Assembly: GCA_029237735.1 (NCBI GenBank)
Contig: JAQZBU010000074.1
Location: 1-48,970 of the forward strand
Direction of reading: 5' to 3'
Origin: Ramlibacter sp.
Lineage (GTDB): Bacteria > Pseudomonadota > Gammaproteobacteria > Burkholderiales > Burkholderiaceae_C
Length of the DNA: 48,970 nt
Shown: positions 27,187 through 36,425 of the stretch, in pieces
How positions within the stretch are numbered: the first letter of the stretch is position 1
How the letters are laid out: every line of letters begins with the position of its first letter
The notes under the pieces: model-generated
Seen by the model: the letters and a program-made list of their open reading frames with translations, nothing else
The model's database searches: none
Told to the model about the DNA's origin: nothing
Made by a program: the position numbers and the translations under genes

Positions 27187-28164
27187 ATGGACGCCTTGTC
27201 GGAACTCTTGAAAGTGGTGCGGCTGCGCCGCGCTTCGTTCTTCTACGTTGACTTCACAGCGCCCTGGTGCGTGGCGACGCCGGGCGCTGATGGGCTGGAC
27301 GAGGAACTGCTTCGGCCGCGGGCAGAGCAATTGGTGATCTATCACATGCTCACCCAAGGCGAGTGCACCGTGACGCTGCAGGGCCTCGCGCCGTTCCGCA
27401 TGAAGGCCGGCGACGTCATCGTCTGCCCCAATGGCGAAGCGCACCAGATGGCCTCGGTCGACGGCACGGCGATGCCACTCGATGTAGATCTCGCGGCGCT
27501 GATGCGCAGGCCCCCCGGGCCGATTAACTACGGCGGAGGCGGCGAGCCCGCTCAATTCATCTGCGGCTACCTCAGCTGTGATGCGCGGCTGTGCCGTCCG
27601 GTGTTCACGGCATTGCCTCGCGCCGTGCTCGTCAGCCTGCGCGGCGACCCGGGCATGGACTGGCTCGAGACATCCATTCGGCACGCGGCCGGGCAGGCCC
27701 TGTCTCCGCGACCGGGTGGTGAGGGCGTGTTGACCAAGTTGTCGGAGGTGTTGCTGATCGAAACCGTGCGCCGTCACATGGAGGCGCTGCCAGCCAACCA
27801 GACCGGCTGGTTCGCCGGGCTTCGCGATCCGGCCGTGGGCTGCGCGCTCGCGCAGATGCACCAGCGCCCATCGCATCCCTGGACGGTGGAAAGCCTCGCG
27901 CGCGAGGCCAACGTCTCGCGCTCCGTCATGGCCGAGCGGTTCAGCCACTTCGTCGGCCAGTCGCCGATGAGTTATCTGGGCAAGCTGCGCATGGCGATCG
28001 GGGCCGACCTGTTGCGCGACGGCGCGCAGAGCGTCACCCGGGTCGCAGGGCAGGTCGGCTACGAAACCGATGCCGCCTTCAACCGGGCCTTCCGGCGGGA
28101 ATTCGGCTTGCCACCGGCCGCATGGCGCAGGGCGCAATCGGGCATGGGAGCTGTGGCAGGCTGA
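27187..28164 (+). CDS. AraC-family regulator (cupin + HTH)
   Basis: A 325-aa transcription factor. The N-terminal half is a cupin-type ligand domain (Cupin_6/AraC_binding_2-like: HMLTQGECTVTLQG, FRMKAGDVIVCPNGEAHQM). The C-terminal about 100 residues hold the double AraC helix-turn-helix: WTVESLAREANVSRSVMAERFSHFVGQSPMSYLGKLRMAIG and VAGQVGYETDAAFNRAFRREFGLPPAAWR. The ATG at 27187 gives the natural N terminus MDALSELLKVVRLR. It probably controls the divergent methyltransferase operon. Its stop is 7 bp from the convergent pdxA-like gene. Confidence 0.9.
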   Translation: MDALSELLKVVRLRRASFFYVDFTAPWCVATPGADGLDEELLRPRAEQLVIYHMLTQGECTVTLQGLAPFRMKAGDVIVCPNGEAHQMASVDGTAMPLDVDLAALMRRPPGPINYGGGGEPAQFICGYLSCDARLCRPVFTALPRAVLVSLRGDPGMDWLETSIRHAAGQALSPRPGGEGVLTKLSEVLLIETVRRHMEALPANQTGWFAGLRDPAVGCALAQMHQRPSHPWTVESLAREANVSRSVMAERFSHFVGQSPMSYLGKLRMAIGADLLRDGAQSVTRVAGQVGYETDAAFNRAFRREFGLPPAAWRRAQSGMGAVAG

Positions 28165-28171
28165 ATCGAAA

Positions 28172-29188
28172 TCAGGTCGATCGTCCGGCCATCCGCGCGC
28201 AAAGGTCGAATGCGTGCTGCAGGCCCTCGATCTGCGCGATGCCCTTGCCCGCGATGTCGAAGGCGCTGCCGCTGGCTGACGTCGCGACCGGTACCGGCAG
28301 CCCGCCGTGGAGCGTGACGCCGCGCTCGAAACCCATGAGCTTCATCGCGATCTGGCCCTGGTCGTGGTACATCGACACCACGGCGTCGAAGTCGCCGCGC
28401 CGTGCCGCGATGAACACCGTATCGGGCGACCAGGGACCGGTCGCCGCGATGCCTTCGCCCTGGAGCCGGCGCACCGCCGGCTCGATGATCTCGATCTCTT
28501 CATGTCCGATCGAGCCGCAGTCGCCGGCGTGCGGGTTCAGGCCCGACACGGCGATGCGGGGCCGGTCGATGCCGGCGCGGCGCAATGCGCCCACGATGAT
28601 GTGCACCGCGTCGCGCACGGCCTCTGGCGTAATGAGCGAGGCCACCTCGCGCAGCGGCACATGCGAAGTCACGCGCGATGTCCAGAGCCGGTCCGTGATG
28701 TTGAACTCGCACACGAAGCCATCGACGCCGAAACGCTCCTGCATGTAACGCAGCTCGTCCTCGTGCGCCATACCGCCCAGGCGAAGGGAATGCTTGTTCA
28801 GGGGCGCGAAGACGATGCCGTCGACCAGTCCCTCGCGAGCAGCATCCGTGGCCGCGGACAGCGCGCGCAAGGCGGAAGCCCCCGCCGCGGCAGTGGATTG
28901 GCCCGGCACCGCGGCGCAGTCCGCGGGTTGAACCAGGTGCGTCACGCGGCCGGGCTCGAACCTGAGGCCGTCGATGGAATCGATCGGCAGGACGTCCAGT
29001 TTGGCGGCGGCGACACTCTCGCCGGCGGTCAGCGACGCCGCATCGCCGATCAGCAGAATGTCTGCCGCCGCGACGTTGGCCGGGCGGGCCAGCAGCTTGA
29101 CGGCCATCTCGGGGCCGACGCCGCCGCCGTCGCCCAGCAGCACGGCCAGTCGGGGGCGCCGCGAGAAAGTGGATGGCTCTGCGTTCAC
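28172..29188 (-). CDS. pdxA: PdxA-family 4-phosphohydroxythreonine-type dehydrogenase (PdxA2-like)
   Basis: A 338-aa NAD-dependent dehydrogenase of the PdxA family. Metal and substrate motifs are FAPLNKHSLRLGGMAHEDEL, SGLNPHAGDCGSIGHEE and MYHDQGQIAMKLMGFERGV. True PdxA acts in vitamin B6 synthesis; its N-terminal GDPAG signature is replaced by LGDGGGVGPEM. The gene is paired with a Bug binding protein, as in catabolic homologues (PdxA2/DenD in erythronate use, TphB in terephthalate use). A catabolic role is therefore more likely; the substrate is open. It overlaps the binding-protein gene by 4 nt. Confidence 0.85.
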   Translation of the reverse strand: MNAEPSTFSRRPRLAVLLGDGGGVGPEMAVKLLARPANVAAADILLIGDAASLTAGESVAAAKLDVLPIDSIDGLRFEPGRVTHLVQPADCAAVPGQSTAAAGASALRALSAATDAAREGLVDGIVFAPLNKHSLRLGGMAHEDELRYMQERFGVDGFVCEFNITDRLWTSRVTSHVPLREVASLITPEAVRDAVHIIVGALRRAGIDRPRIAVSGLNPHAGDCGSIGHEEIEIIEPAVRRLQGEGIAATGPWSPDTVFIAARRGDFDAVVSMYHDQGQIAMKLMGFERGVTLHGGLPVPVATSASGSAFDIAGKGIAQIEGLQHAFDLCARMAGRST

Positions 29189-30162
29189 GAACCGTCCGCC
29201 TTGATGTTGGCGTCGCGCACCAGCTTGCCGAAGCGCTCGTATTCGTTGCGGTTCATCTCGCTGAACTGCTCGACGCTGATGGCGCCGACATCACCGCCCA
29301 GGCCCTTTATGCGGGCCTGCACATCGGGCATCTTGAGCACGCGCGCCAGTTCCACCGTGAGGCGCTCCACCACCGGTCGCGGCGTTCCGGCGGTGACGTA
29401 CAGGCCATACCAGGTTTGCACGTCGGCGCCCTTGACGCCCTGCTCGGACAAGGTGGCAACGTCTGGCATTTCCGAAGAGCGCTTCTCGGCTGTCACGGCC
29501 AGCGGCCGGAACTTGCCCGCGCGAATCTGCCCCATCGCCGACGAGGTGGAGTCGAACATCATCTCGACCTGCCCGCCGATGATGTCGATGTGCGCCTGCG
29601 AACTGCCCTTGTAGGGGATGTGGATGGCCTTGGTCGCGGTGGCGAGCGCGAACGCTTCTCCGGCGATGTGCTGGGTGCTGCCGACGCCCGAGGACGCATA
29701 CTTGAAGCTGCCGGGCTTGTCCGCCATCGCGGCCATCAATTCCTTCACCGACTTGTAGGGCGAGGTGGCCGAGACGACCAGCACGTTTGGCATTACCGCG
29801 ACCAGGCCGATCGGCTGCAGGTCCTTCAGCGGGTCGAACTTGAGCTTGAGCAGGTGCGGCGCGATCGCCTGGCCGGTGTTGGTGGCCAAGAGCAGCGTGG
29901 TGCCGTCCGCCGGCGCGCGCGCGGTGAGTTCGGCGGCGATCGTGTTGGAAGCGCCAGGGCGGTTTTCCACCACGACCGACTGCTTCAGGTCCACGGCGAA
30001 TTTGTCGGCCAGCATGCGCGCCAGGATGTCGGTGCCGCCGCCGGGCGATGCGCCCACCATGATCCGAATTGGCTTGTCGGCCTGTGCGAGTGCGGGCGTG
30101 GCCGCCAGGCACAGGCTGGCGCCGGTGGCGAGCGCGAGCGCCCAATGCAGTGCTTTGTCCAT
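29185..30162 (-). CDS. Bug/TctC-type tripartite tricarboxylate transporter binding protein
   Basis: A 325-aa periplasmic solute-binding protein of the Bug family, very abundant in Burkholderiales. The signal peptide is MDKALHWALALATGASLCLAATPALAQA, followed by the family opening KPIRIMVGASPGGGTDILARMLA and VVVENRPGASNTIAAE. It starts after a good ribosome site (AAGGAG). No TctA/TctB membrane genes lie next to it, so it must share a transporter encoded elsewhere or act as a sensor ligand protein. It is co-transcribed with the PdxA-like gene and is divergent from a LysR regulator. Confidence 0.93.
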   Translation of the reverse strand: MDKALHWALALATGASLCLAATPALAQADKPIRIMVGASPGGGTDILARMLADKFAVDLKQSVVVENRPGASNTIAAELTARAPADGTTLLLATNTGQAIAPHLLKLKFDPLKDLQPIGLVAVMPNVLVVSATSPYKSVKELMAAMADKPGSFKYASSGVGSTQHIAGEAFALATATKAIHIPYKGSSQAHIDIIGGQVEMMFDSTSSAMGQIRAGKFRPLAVTAEKRSSEMPDVATLSEQGVKGADVQTWYGLYVTAGTPRPVVERLTVELARVLKMPDVQARIKGLGGDVGAISVEQFSEMNRNEYERFGKLVRDANIKADGS

Positions 30163-30269
30163 CTGAGGTCTCCTTGTGGCTTCCCAGCCTAAAGCGCCTC
30201 GTCATCACTTTCCAATGTTTTTTTAAGACTTACCGATATACATTTAGGCATGATTCCCTCGAGAACGCC

Positions 30270-31214
30270 ATGGCGACGCGCCTGAGCGACAGCGCCCTCC
30301 TGATGCGCCTGCGCACGCGGCAGCTGCTGCTGCTCGCGCGCCTTGGAGAAGAGCGTCACCTCGGCCGCGCGGCGGCGGCGCTGGGCATCAGTCAACCTGC
30401 CGCCACCAAGCTGCTGCAGCAGGCCGAAGAAACGCTGGGCGTGCATCTTTTCACGCGCGAAGCACGGGGTATGGCGCCGACTGCTGGCGGCGACGTGCTG
30501 ATCCGCTATGCCAGGCAGATGACGGTCGAATTCGGGCTGGCGCGCGAACAGGTGGCGGCGCTGCGCTCGGGGCTGCGCGGGTTGCTGCGCCTGGGCAGCG
30601 TGCCTGGCGCGCTGCCGCAGCTGCTGGCGCCCGCGCTGGCGGCCTACAAGCGCACGCACCCGAAGGTGGCAGTGTCCGTCCTGGTGGAAACCAGCGACGT
30701 GATGCTCGCGCACCTGGAACGGGGTGACGTGGACCTGATGCTGGGCCGGTTCACGCAAGGGCACCACGACGACGTCTTCGAGGGCCGGATGCTGCTGGAG
30801 GAGCCGCAGGTCGCCGTGGTGCGTGCCGGCCATCCGTTGCTGTCGCACAAGGCGCCGCTCGTGCTCGCGGACTTGCTGCGCTGGCCGTGGATCCTCCAGC
30901 CGCCAGGCTCGCCGCAGCGCAGCCGCTTCGAGGCGGCTCTTCGCGAAGCCGGCTTGCATGCAAGGCTCGACATCACGGAGACGGCATCCACCGTCGCAAC
31001 CACGGCGTTGCTGGAGGCCAGCGACATGGCCGCGATCATGCCTGCGTCGCTCGCCGCGCACTACGGGCGGCTCGGCCTGGTGCAGGTCGTTCCACTGGCG
31101 TTGCCGCTGCATGTGCCGTCGATCCAGCTGATCACGCTGCGCCACCGCGTGCTGTCGCCGGTGGCGCAGGGCTTCGTGCGGCAGCTGTCCGAGCACCATC
31201 CCGGCGTCGACTGA
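30270..31214 (+). CDS. LysR-family transcriptional regulator
   Basis: A 314-aa LysR regulator. The N-terminal winged HTH is RTRQLLLLARLGEERHLGRAAAALGISQPAATKLLQQAEETLGVHLFTREARGM, followed by the periplasmic-binding-like effector domain (LRLGSVPGALPQLLAPALAAYKRTHPKVAVSVL). The ATG at 30270 is chosen because the frame upstream overlaps the divergent promoter. It is divergent from the Bug/PdxA pair and likely controls it. The urea transporter operon starts 140 bp downstream on the same strand; whether it also controls urtA is open. Confidence 0.92.
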   Translation: MATRLSDSALLMRLRTRQLLLLARLGEERHLGRAAAALGISQPAATKLLQQAEETLGVHLFTREARGMAPTAGGDVLIRYARQMTVEFGLAREQVAALRSGLRGLLRLGSVPGALPQLLAPALAAYKRTHPKVAVSVLVETSDVMLAHLERGDVDLMLGRFTQGHHDDVFEGRMLLEEPQVAVVRAGHPLLSHKAPLVLADLLRWPWILQPPGSPQRSRFEAALREAGLHARLDITETASTVATTALLEASDMAAIMPASLAAHYGRLGLVQVVPLALPLHVPSIQLITLRHRVLSPVAQGFVRQLSEHHPGVD

Positions 31215-31354
31215 CGGCCCGGGCGAAGCTGCTGTACGCCACCCGGCGTATATCGCCGCGCTGCTCATCTGCCCAGAATCAATCCGTCCACATCAGGCGC
31301 CTGCAAGGGCAGGGTGGGGCGGTTTTCTTCCTTTCGCTTTCAGGAGCATCACAC

Positions 31355-32611
31355 ATGCAACGTCGTTTCACTCTCAAGGCGCTGACCGCCGCGGTCGCGC
31401 TGGCTTCGGCCGGCCTGCCGGCCTTCGCCGCCGACACCATCAAGGTCGGCATCCTGCACAGCCTGTCGGGCACCATGGCCATTTCGGAAACCGTGCTGAA
31501 AGACACGGTGCTGATGGCCATCGACGAAATCAACGCTAAGGGCGGCGTGCTGGGCAAGAAGCTCGAGCCCGTCGTCGTTGACCCTGCCTCCAACTGGCCT
31601 CTCTTTGCCGAGAAGACCAAGCAGTTGCTGACGCAAGACAAGGTTGCCGTGATCTTTGGCTGCTGGACCAGCGTGTCGCGCAAGTCGGTGCTGCCGGTGG
31701 TCGAAGAGCTGAACGGCCTCTTGTTCTACCCCGTGCAATACGAAGGTGAAGAGCTCTCTAAAAACGTGTTCTACACCGGCGCCGCGCCCAACCAGCAAGC
31801 CATCCCCGCAGTCGACTACCTCATGAGCAAGGACGGCGGCGCCGCCAAGCGCTGGGTCCTGCTGGGCACCGATTACGTGTATCCCCGCACCACCAACAAG
31901 ATCCTGCGCGCCTACCTGAAGAGCAAGGGCGTGAAGGACACAGACATCGACGAGAAGTACACCCCCTTCGGCCACAGCGACTACCAGACCATCGTCGCGG
32001 ACATCAAGAAGTTCTCGGCCGGCGGCAAGACGGCGGTCGTCTCCACCATCAACGGGGACTCCAACGTACCTTTCTACAAGGAACTGGGCAACGCCGGCCT
32101 GAAGGCCAAGGACGTGCCGGTCGTTGCCTTCTCGGTGGGTGAGGAAGAACTGCGCGGCGTGGACACCAAGCCGCTCGTGGGCCACCTGGCGGCGTGGAAC
32201 TACTTCCAGTCGATCAAGAACCCGACCAACGCGGAGTTCGCCAAGAAGTGGGCCGCGTACGCCAAGGCCAAGAAGCTGCCCGGCTCCGACAAGCCGCTCA
32301 CCAACGACCCGATGGAAGCCACCTACATCGGCATCAATATGTGGAAGCAGGCCGTCGAGAAGGCAAAGACCACCGACGTCGACAAGGTCATCGCCGCCAT
32401 GGCCGGCCAGACCTTCAAGGCGCCGAGCGGCATCGTCTCGAAGATGGACGAGAAGAACCACCACCTGCACAAGTCGGTGTTCATCGGCGAAATCAAATCC
32501 GACGGCCAGTTCAACGTGGTGTGGAAGACGCCGGGGCCGGTGAAGGCCAAGCCCTGGTCGCCGTACATCGAAGGCAACGACAAGAAGCCCGACGAGCCGG
32601 CGAAGAAGTGA
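31355..32611 (+). CDS. urtA: Urea ABC transporter, substrate-binding protein UrtA
   Basis: A 418-aa periplasmic binding protein with signal peptide MQRRFTLKALTAAVALASAGLPAFA. UrtA family blocks include KVGILHSLSGTMAISETVLKDT, FGCWTSVSRKSVLPVVEELNGLLFYPVQYEGEE and TGAAPNQQAIPAVDYLM, typical of urea/short-chain-amide receptors. AGGAG at 31342-31346 precedes the ATG at 31355. It is followed by a 143-bp gap holding a palindromic repeat, then urtBCDE. It captures urea for the ATP-driven transporter that feeds the urease. Confidence 0.96.
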   Translation: MQRRFTLKALTAAVALASAGLPAFAADTIKVGILHSLSGTMAISETVLKDTVLMAIDEINAKGGVLGKKLEPVVVDPASNWPLFAEKTKQLLTQDKVAVIFGCWTSVSRKSVLPVVEELNGLLFYPVQYEGEELSKNVFYTGAAPNQQAIPAVDYLMSKDGGAAKRWVLLGTDYVYPRTTNKILRAYLKSKGVKDTDIDEKYTPFGHSDYQTIVADIKKFSAGGKTAVVSTINGDSNVPFYKELGNAGLKAKDVPVVAFSVGEEELRGVDTKPLVGHLAAWNYFQSIKNPTNAEFAKKWAAYAKAKKLPGSDKPLTNDPMEATYIGINMWKQAVEKAKTTDVDKVIAAMAGQTFKAPSGIVSKMDEKNHHLHKSVFIGEIKSDGQFNVVWKTPGPVKAKPWSPYIEGNDKKPDEPAKK

Positions 32612-32633
32612 CGCGGTAGCGTCACTGTCCCGA

Positions 32634-32729
32634 GGTTGTCATTGCGGGCTTGACCCGCAATCCATGTCGCGTTGTCCAGCGTCCTGGCCGGCGAGACATG
32701 GATCCCGGATCAAGTCCGGGATGACAACC
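32634..32729. repeat. 96-bp palindromic repeat between urtA and urtB
   Basis: The ends are GGTTGTCAT (32634-32642) and ATGACAACC (32721-32729), a perfect 9-bp terminal inverted repeat. Nested inside are ATTGCGGG/CCCGCAAT (32641-32661), ATCCCGGA/TCCGGGAT (32702-32722) and CCATGTC/GACATGG (32662-32668 with 32695-32701). The whole can fold into a multi-hairpin. The same end modules occur in the element at 20,836-20,992. It may also attenuate transcription between urtA and urtB. Confidence 0.8.
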
Positions 32730-32754
32730 AGGGGCCACCCTACAGGTTCCTTCA

Positions 32755-34329
32755 ATGTTCATCCGCAGTCTTGTCCTTCTCGCATCTTTCCTCCTTTCTG
32801 CAGGCGCCCATGCATTGACGCCCGCGGAGGCGCGAGCCATGGCCGCGGGGGAGACCGACGCGCGCATAGAGGCCTTGAACAAGGCCGTGGCGATGGCGGA
32901 CGACAAGACGGCGGCCTTCATCCAGGCGCTGGTCGATGACGCGGTGAAGGTCGCCGGCGACAAGGTGTTCCTGGTCAAAGACGGCAAGGGGTTCGACCCT
33001 GTAACCGGCGCCGAAAGTGCGCTGCCCGCCGACGCCGAGGACGTGATCAACAACAACCGTATGCGCGGAGAGCTCGATGCCGCGATGGCCGCGCTCAAGC
33101 TGTTCTCGAAAGACGTGGCGCTGCGGCGCGAGGCGATCAAGACGTTGCAGAACGAGAGTGACGAATCCAGGCTGCCGCTGATCGAGAAGGCACTGGCGGC
33201 CGAGACCGACGCGCAGGTCAGGGAGCAGCTGGACATGGTGCGCGCGGCCGTACTGCTGGGCAGCACCGACAAGGCAAGGCGCATCGAGGCGGCGCGGCTG
33301 CTGTCGCACAGCGACAACCCCAGCACCAAAACGTTGCTCATCGAACGCATCAAGGTCGAGGGCGAATCCGACGTTAAGTCCATCCTGGAGGCGTCCCTGC
33401 GCGAGGTGGAATCGTCGCTGGCCTGGGCGGACAAGCTTGGCGCGGTCTTCTCCGGCATCAGCCTGGGCTCGATCCTGCTGCTGGTCGCGCTCGGGCTGGC
33501 CATCACTTACGGCCTGATGGGCGTCATCAACATGGCGCACGGCGAGCTGATGATGATCGGCGCCTACGCAACGTACGTGGTGCAGGGCCTGTTCCAGAAA
33601 TACCTGCCGGGCGTCTTCGACTGGTACCTGGTGGCGGCGGTGCCGGTGGCTTTCGCTGCGTCCGCGCTGATGGGCGCCGCGCTTGAACGAAGCGTGATCC
33701 GCTTCCTCTATGGCCGGCCGCTCGAAACGCTGCTCGCGACATGGGGCATCAGCCTGATGCTGATGCAACTCGTGCGGTCCATCTTCGGCGCGCAGAACGT
33801 CGGGGTGGAAAACCCCAGCTGGATGAGCGGCGGGGTCATCGTGATGGGCCACCTGCAACTGCCCTGGAATCGCATCATCATCATCGGCTTCGCATTCGCG
33901 GTGTTGCTCGGCATGGCTTTTCTCATCGGCAAGACGCGGCTGGGCCTGTTCGTGCGCGGCGTCACGCAGAACCGACCGATCGCCTCCTGCATGGGTGTCA
34001 ACACCGCGCGCATCGACACCTACGCCTTCGCGCTCGGCTCCGGCATCGCGGGTCTTGCGGGCTGCGCGTTGAGCCAGGTCGGCAACGTCGGCCCCGACCT
34101 GGGGCAGGGGTACATCGTCGACTCGTTCATGGTGGTCGTGCTGGGTGGCGTGGGGCAGCTCGCGGGCACCGTGTATGCAGCGCTCGGGCTGGGTGTGCTG
34201 AACAAGTTCATCGAAGGCTGGGCTGGCGCCGTGCTCGCAAAGATCGCCGTGCTGGTGCTGATCATCGTCTTCATCCAGAAACGGCCGCAGGGGATCTTTG
34301 CCGTCAAAGGCCGGAGCGTCGAAGCATGA
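32755..34329 (+). CDS. urtB: Urea ABC transporter, permease UrtB
   Basis: A 524-aa inner-membrane permease. A signal-like N terminus (MFIRSLVLLASFLLSAGAHA) and an exported helical region of about 200 residues come first, a layout typical of UrtB. The branched-chain-type permease core starts near residue 225 (ISLGSILLLVALGLAITYGLMGVINMAHGELMMIGAY), with about eight membrane segments. Family features such as MGVNTARIDTYAFALGSGIAGLAG are present. The stop overlaps the urtC start (ATGA). The gene is separated from urtA by the palindromic repeat. Confidence 0.95.
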   Translation: MFIRSLVLLASFLLSAGAHALTPAEARAMAAGETDARIEALNKAVAMADDKTAAFIQALVDDAVKVAGDKVFLVKDGKGFDPVTGAESALPADAEDVINNNRMRGELDAAMAALKLFSKDVALRREAIKTLQNESDESRLPLIEKALAAETDAQVREQLDMVRAAVLLGSTDKARRIEAARLLSHSDNPSTKTLLIERIKVEGESDVKSILEASLREVESSLAWADKLGAVFSGISLGSILLLVALGLAITYGLMGVINMAHGELMMIGAYATYVVQGLFQKYLPGVFDWYLVAAVPVAFAASALMGAALERSVIRFLYGRPLETLLATWGISLMLMQLVRSIFGAQNVGVENPSWMSGGVIVMGHLQLPWNRIIIIGFAFAVLLGMAFLIGKTRLGLFVRGVTQNRPIASCMGVNTARIDTYAFALGSGIAGLAGCALSQVGNVGPDLGQGYIVDSFMVVVLGGVGQLAGTVYAALGLGVLNKFIEGWAGAVLAKIAVLVLIIVFIQKRPQGIFAVKGRSVEA

Positions 34330-35548
34330 GCGCTGTGCTGCCACCGGAAGATCGCGTGGATGGCTCCTTCTCCCGCTTGCGGGAGAAGGCGGGGGATGAG
34401 GGTCTCGCCGCTCACCCTCACCCCAACCCTCTCCCGCAAGCGGGAGAGGGAGCGGGATTCAAGCTGCCGAGCCGCGCGCCCGTGCTCACGCGCATGGGGT
34501 GGAGCGCATTCATCCTCGCCCTCATTGCCGTATGCGCCGTCGCGCCTCTACTCAACCTCGTCGTCCCACCTGACAGCATCTTCCACATGAGCGACTACGC
34601 CGTCGCGCTGGTCGGCAAGATCATGTGCTACGCCATCTGCGCGCTGGCGATGGACCTGATCTGGGGCTACACCGGCATCCTGTCGCTGGGCCACGGCCTG
34701 TTCTTCGCGCTGGGCGGCTACGCCATGGGCATGTATCTCATGCGCCAGATCGGCCGCGACGGCAACTACAAGAGCGACCTGCCGGACTTCATGGTCTTTT
34801 TGGACTGGAAGGCGCTGCCGTGGCACTGGACGTTCAGCGACAGTTTCGCCGCCACGCTCTTCCTCATCGTCGCGGTGCCCGGCATCGTGGCATTCGTGTT
34901 CGGCTACTTTGCCTTCCGCTCGCGCATCAAGGGCGTGTACTTCTCCATCATCACGCAGGCAATGACGTTCGCCGCCATGCTGCTTTTCTTCCGCAACGAG
35001 ACCGGCTTCGGCGGCAACAACGGCTTCACCGATTTCAAGCGCATCCTCGGCATCCCGGTCGCAACGCCTTCCATGCGCATGACGCTCTTCGTGTTGACGG
35101 GGCTGACACTGCTGGCGTTCTTTCTGTTCGCCCGCTGGTTGGTCACGGCCAAGTTCGGCCGCGTGCTGCAGGCCATTCGCGATGCCGAGTCGCGCGTGAT
35201 GTTCTCGGGCTACAACCCGATCGGCTACAAGCTCACGATCTGGACCATCTCGGCCATCATGTGCGGCGTGGCGGGCGCTCTCTACGTGCCGCAGGTCGGC
35301 ATCATCAACCCGAGCGAGATGAGCCCGGCCAACTCGATCGAGATCGCCATCTGGGCAGCCGTCGGCGGGCGTGCGACGCTCATCGGCCCCATCGTCGGCG
35401 CCTTCCTGGTCAACGGGGCCAAGAGCTGGCTCACGGTGGCGGCGCCGGAGTTCTGGCTGTACTTCCTGGGCGCCTTGTTCATCGCCGTCACGCTGTTCCT
35501 GCCGCAGGGCGTCGTCGGATGGGTGAAGCGCTTCAAGGGAGCAACGAA

Positions 35549-35552
<4 letters not shown>
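34326..35552 (+). CDS. urtC: Urea ABC transporter, permease UrtC with repeat-derived N terminus
   Basis: A 408-aa permease, second membrane subunit of the urea transporter. The first about 50 residues contain a repeat-derived stretch (FSRLREKAG ... HPNPLPQAGEG) encoded by two hairpins at 34,366-34,450. The permease core then starts VLTRMGWSAFILALIAVCAV and includes DLIWGYTGILSLGHGLFFALGGYAMGMYL and IKGVYFSIITQAMTFA. The ATG at 34326 overlaps the urtB stop; an alternative start after the insert (Met near residue 57, RMGWSAF) would drop it. The stop overlaps urtD (ATGA). The core looks intact and functional. Confidence 0.93.
34366..34450. repeat. REP-like hairpin doublet in the urtC 5' coding region
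   Basis: Hairpin 1 is CCTTCTCCCGC-TT-GCGGGAGAAGG (34366-34389) and hairpin 2 is CCCTCTCCCGC-AA-GCGGGAGAGGG (34427-34450). The arms are perfect 11-mers, and the loops TT and AA show that the two copies are in opposite orientation, as in REP doublets. The pattern resembles widespread extragenic repeats of Burkholderiales/Xanthomonadales. Here it is read through in frame in urtC. Confidence 0.8.
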
Positions 35553-36424
<872 letters not shown>

Positions 36425-36425
36425 A

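Noticed and set aside
26218..28137. Long minus-strand open frame (639 codons) spanning the methyltransferase, promoter gap and AraC gene
   Set aside because: Antisense/frameshifted shadow in GC-rich DNA; no recognisable domain, and it conflicts with two well-supported genes and their divergent promoter.
31215..31354. Sigma-54 (NtrC-dependent) promoter before urtA
   Set aside because: Expected for nitrogen genes, but no GG-N10-GC element close to TGGCAC-N5-TTGC was found by eye; a matrix scan would decide.
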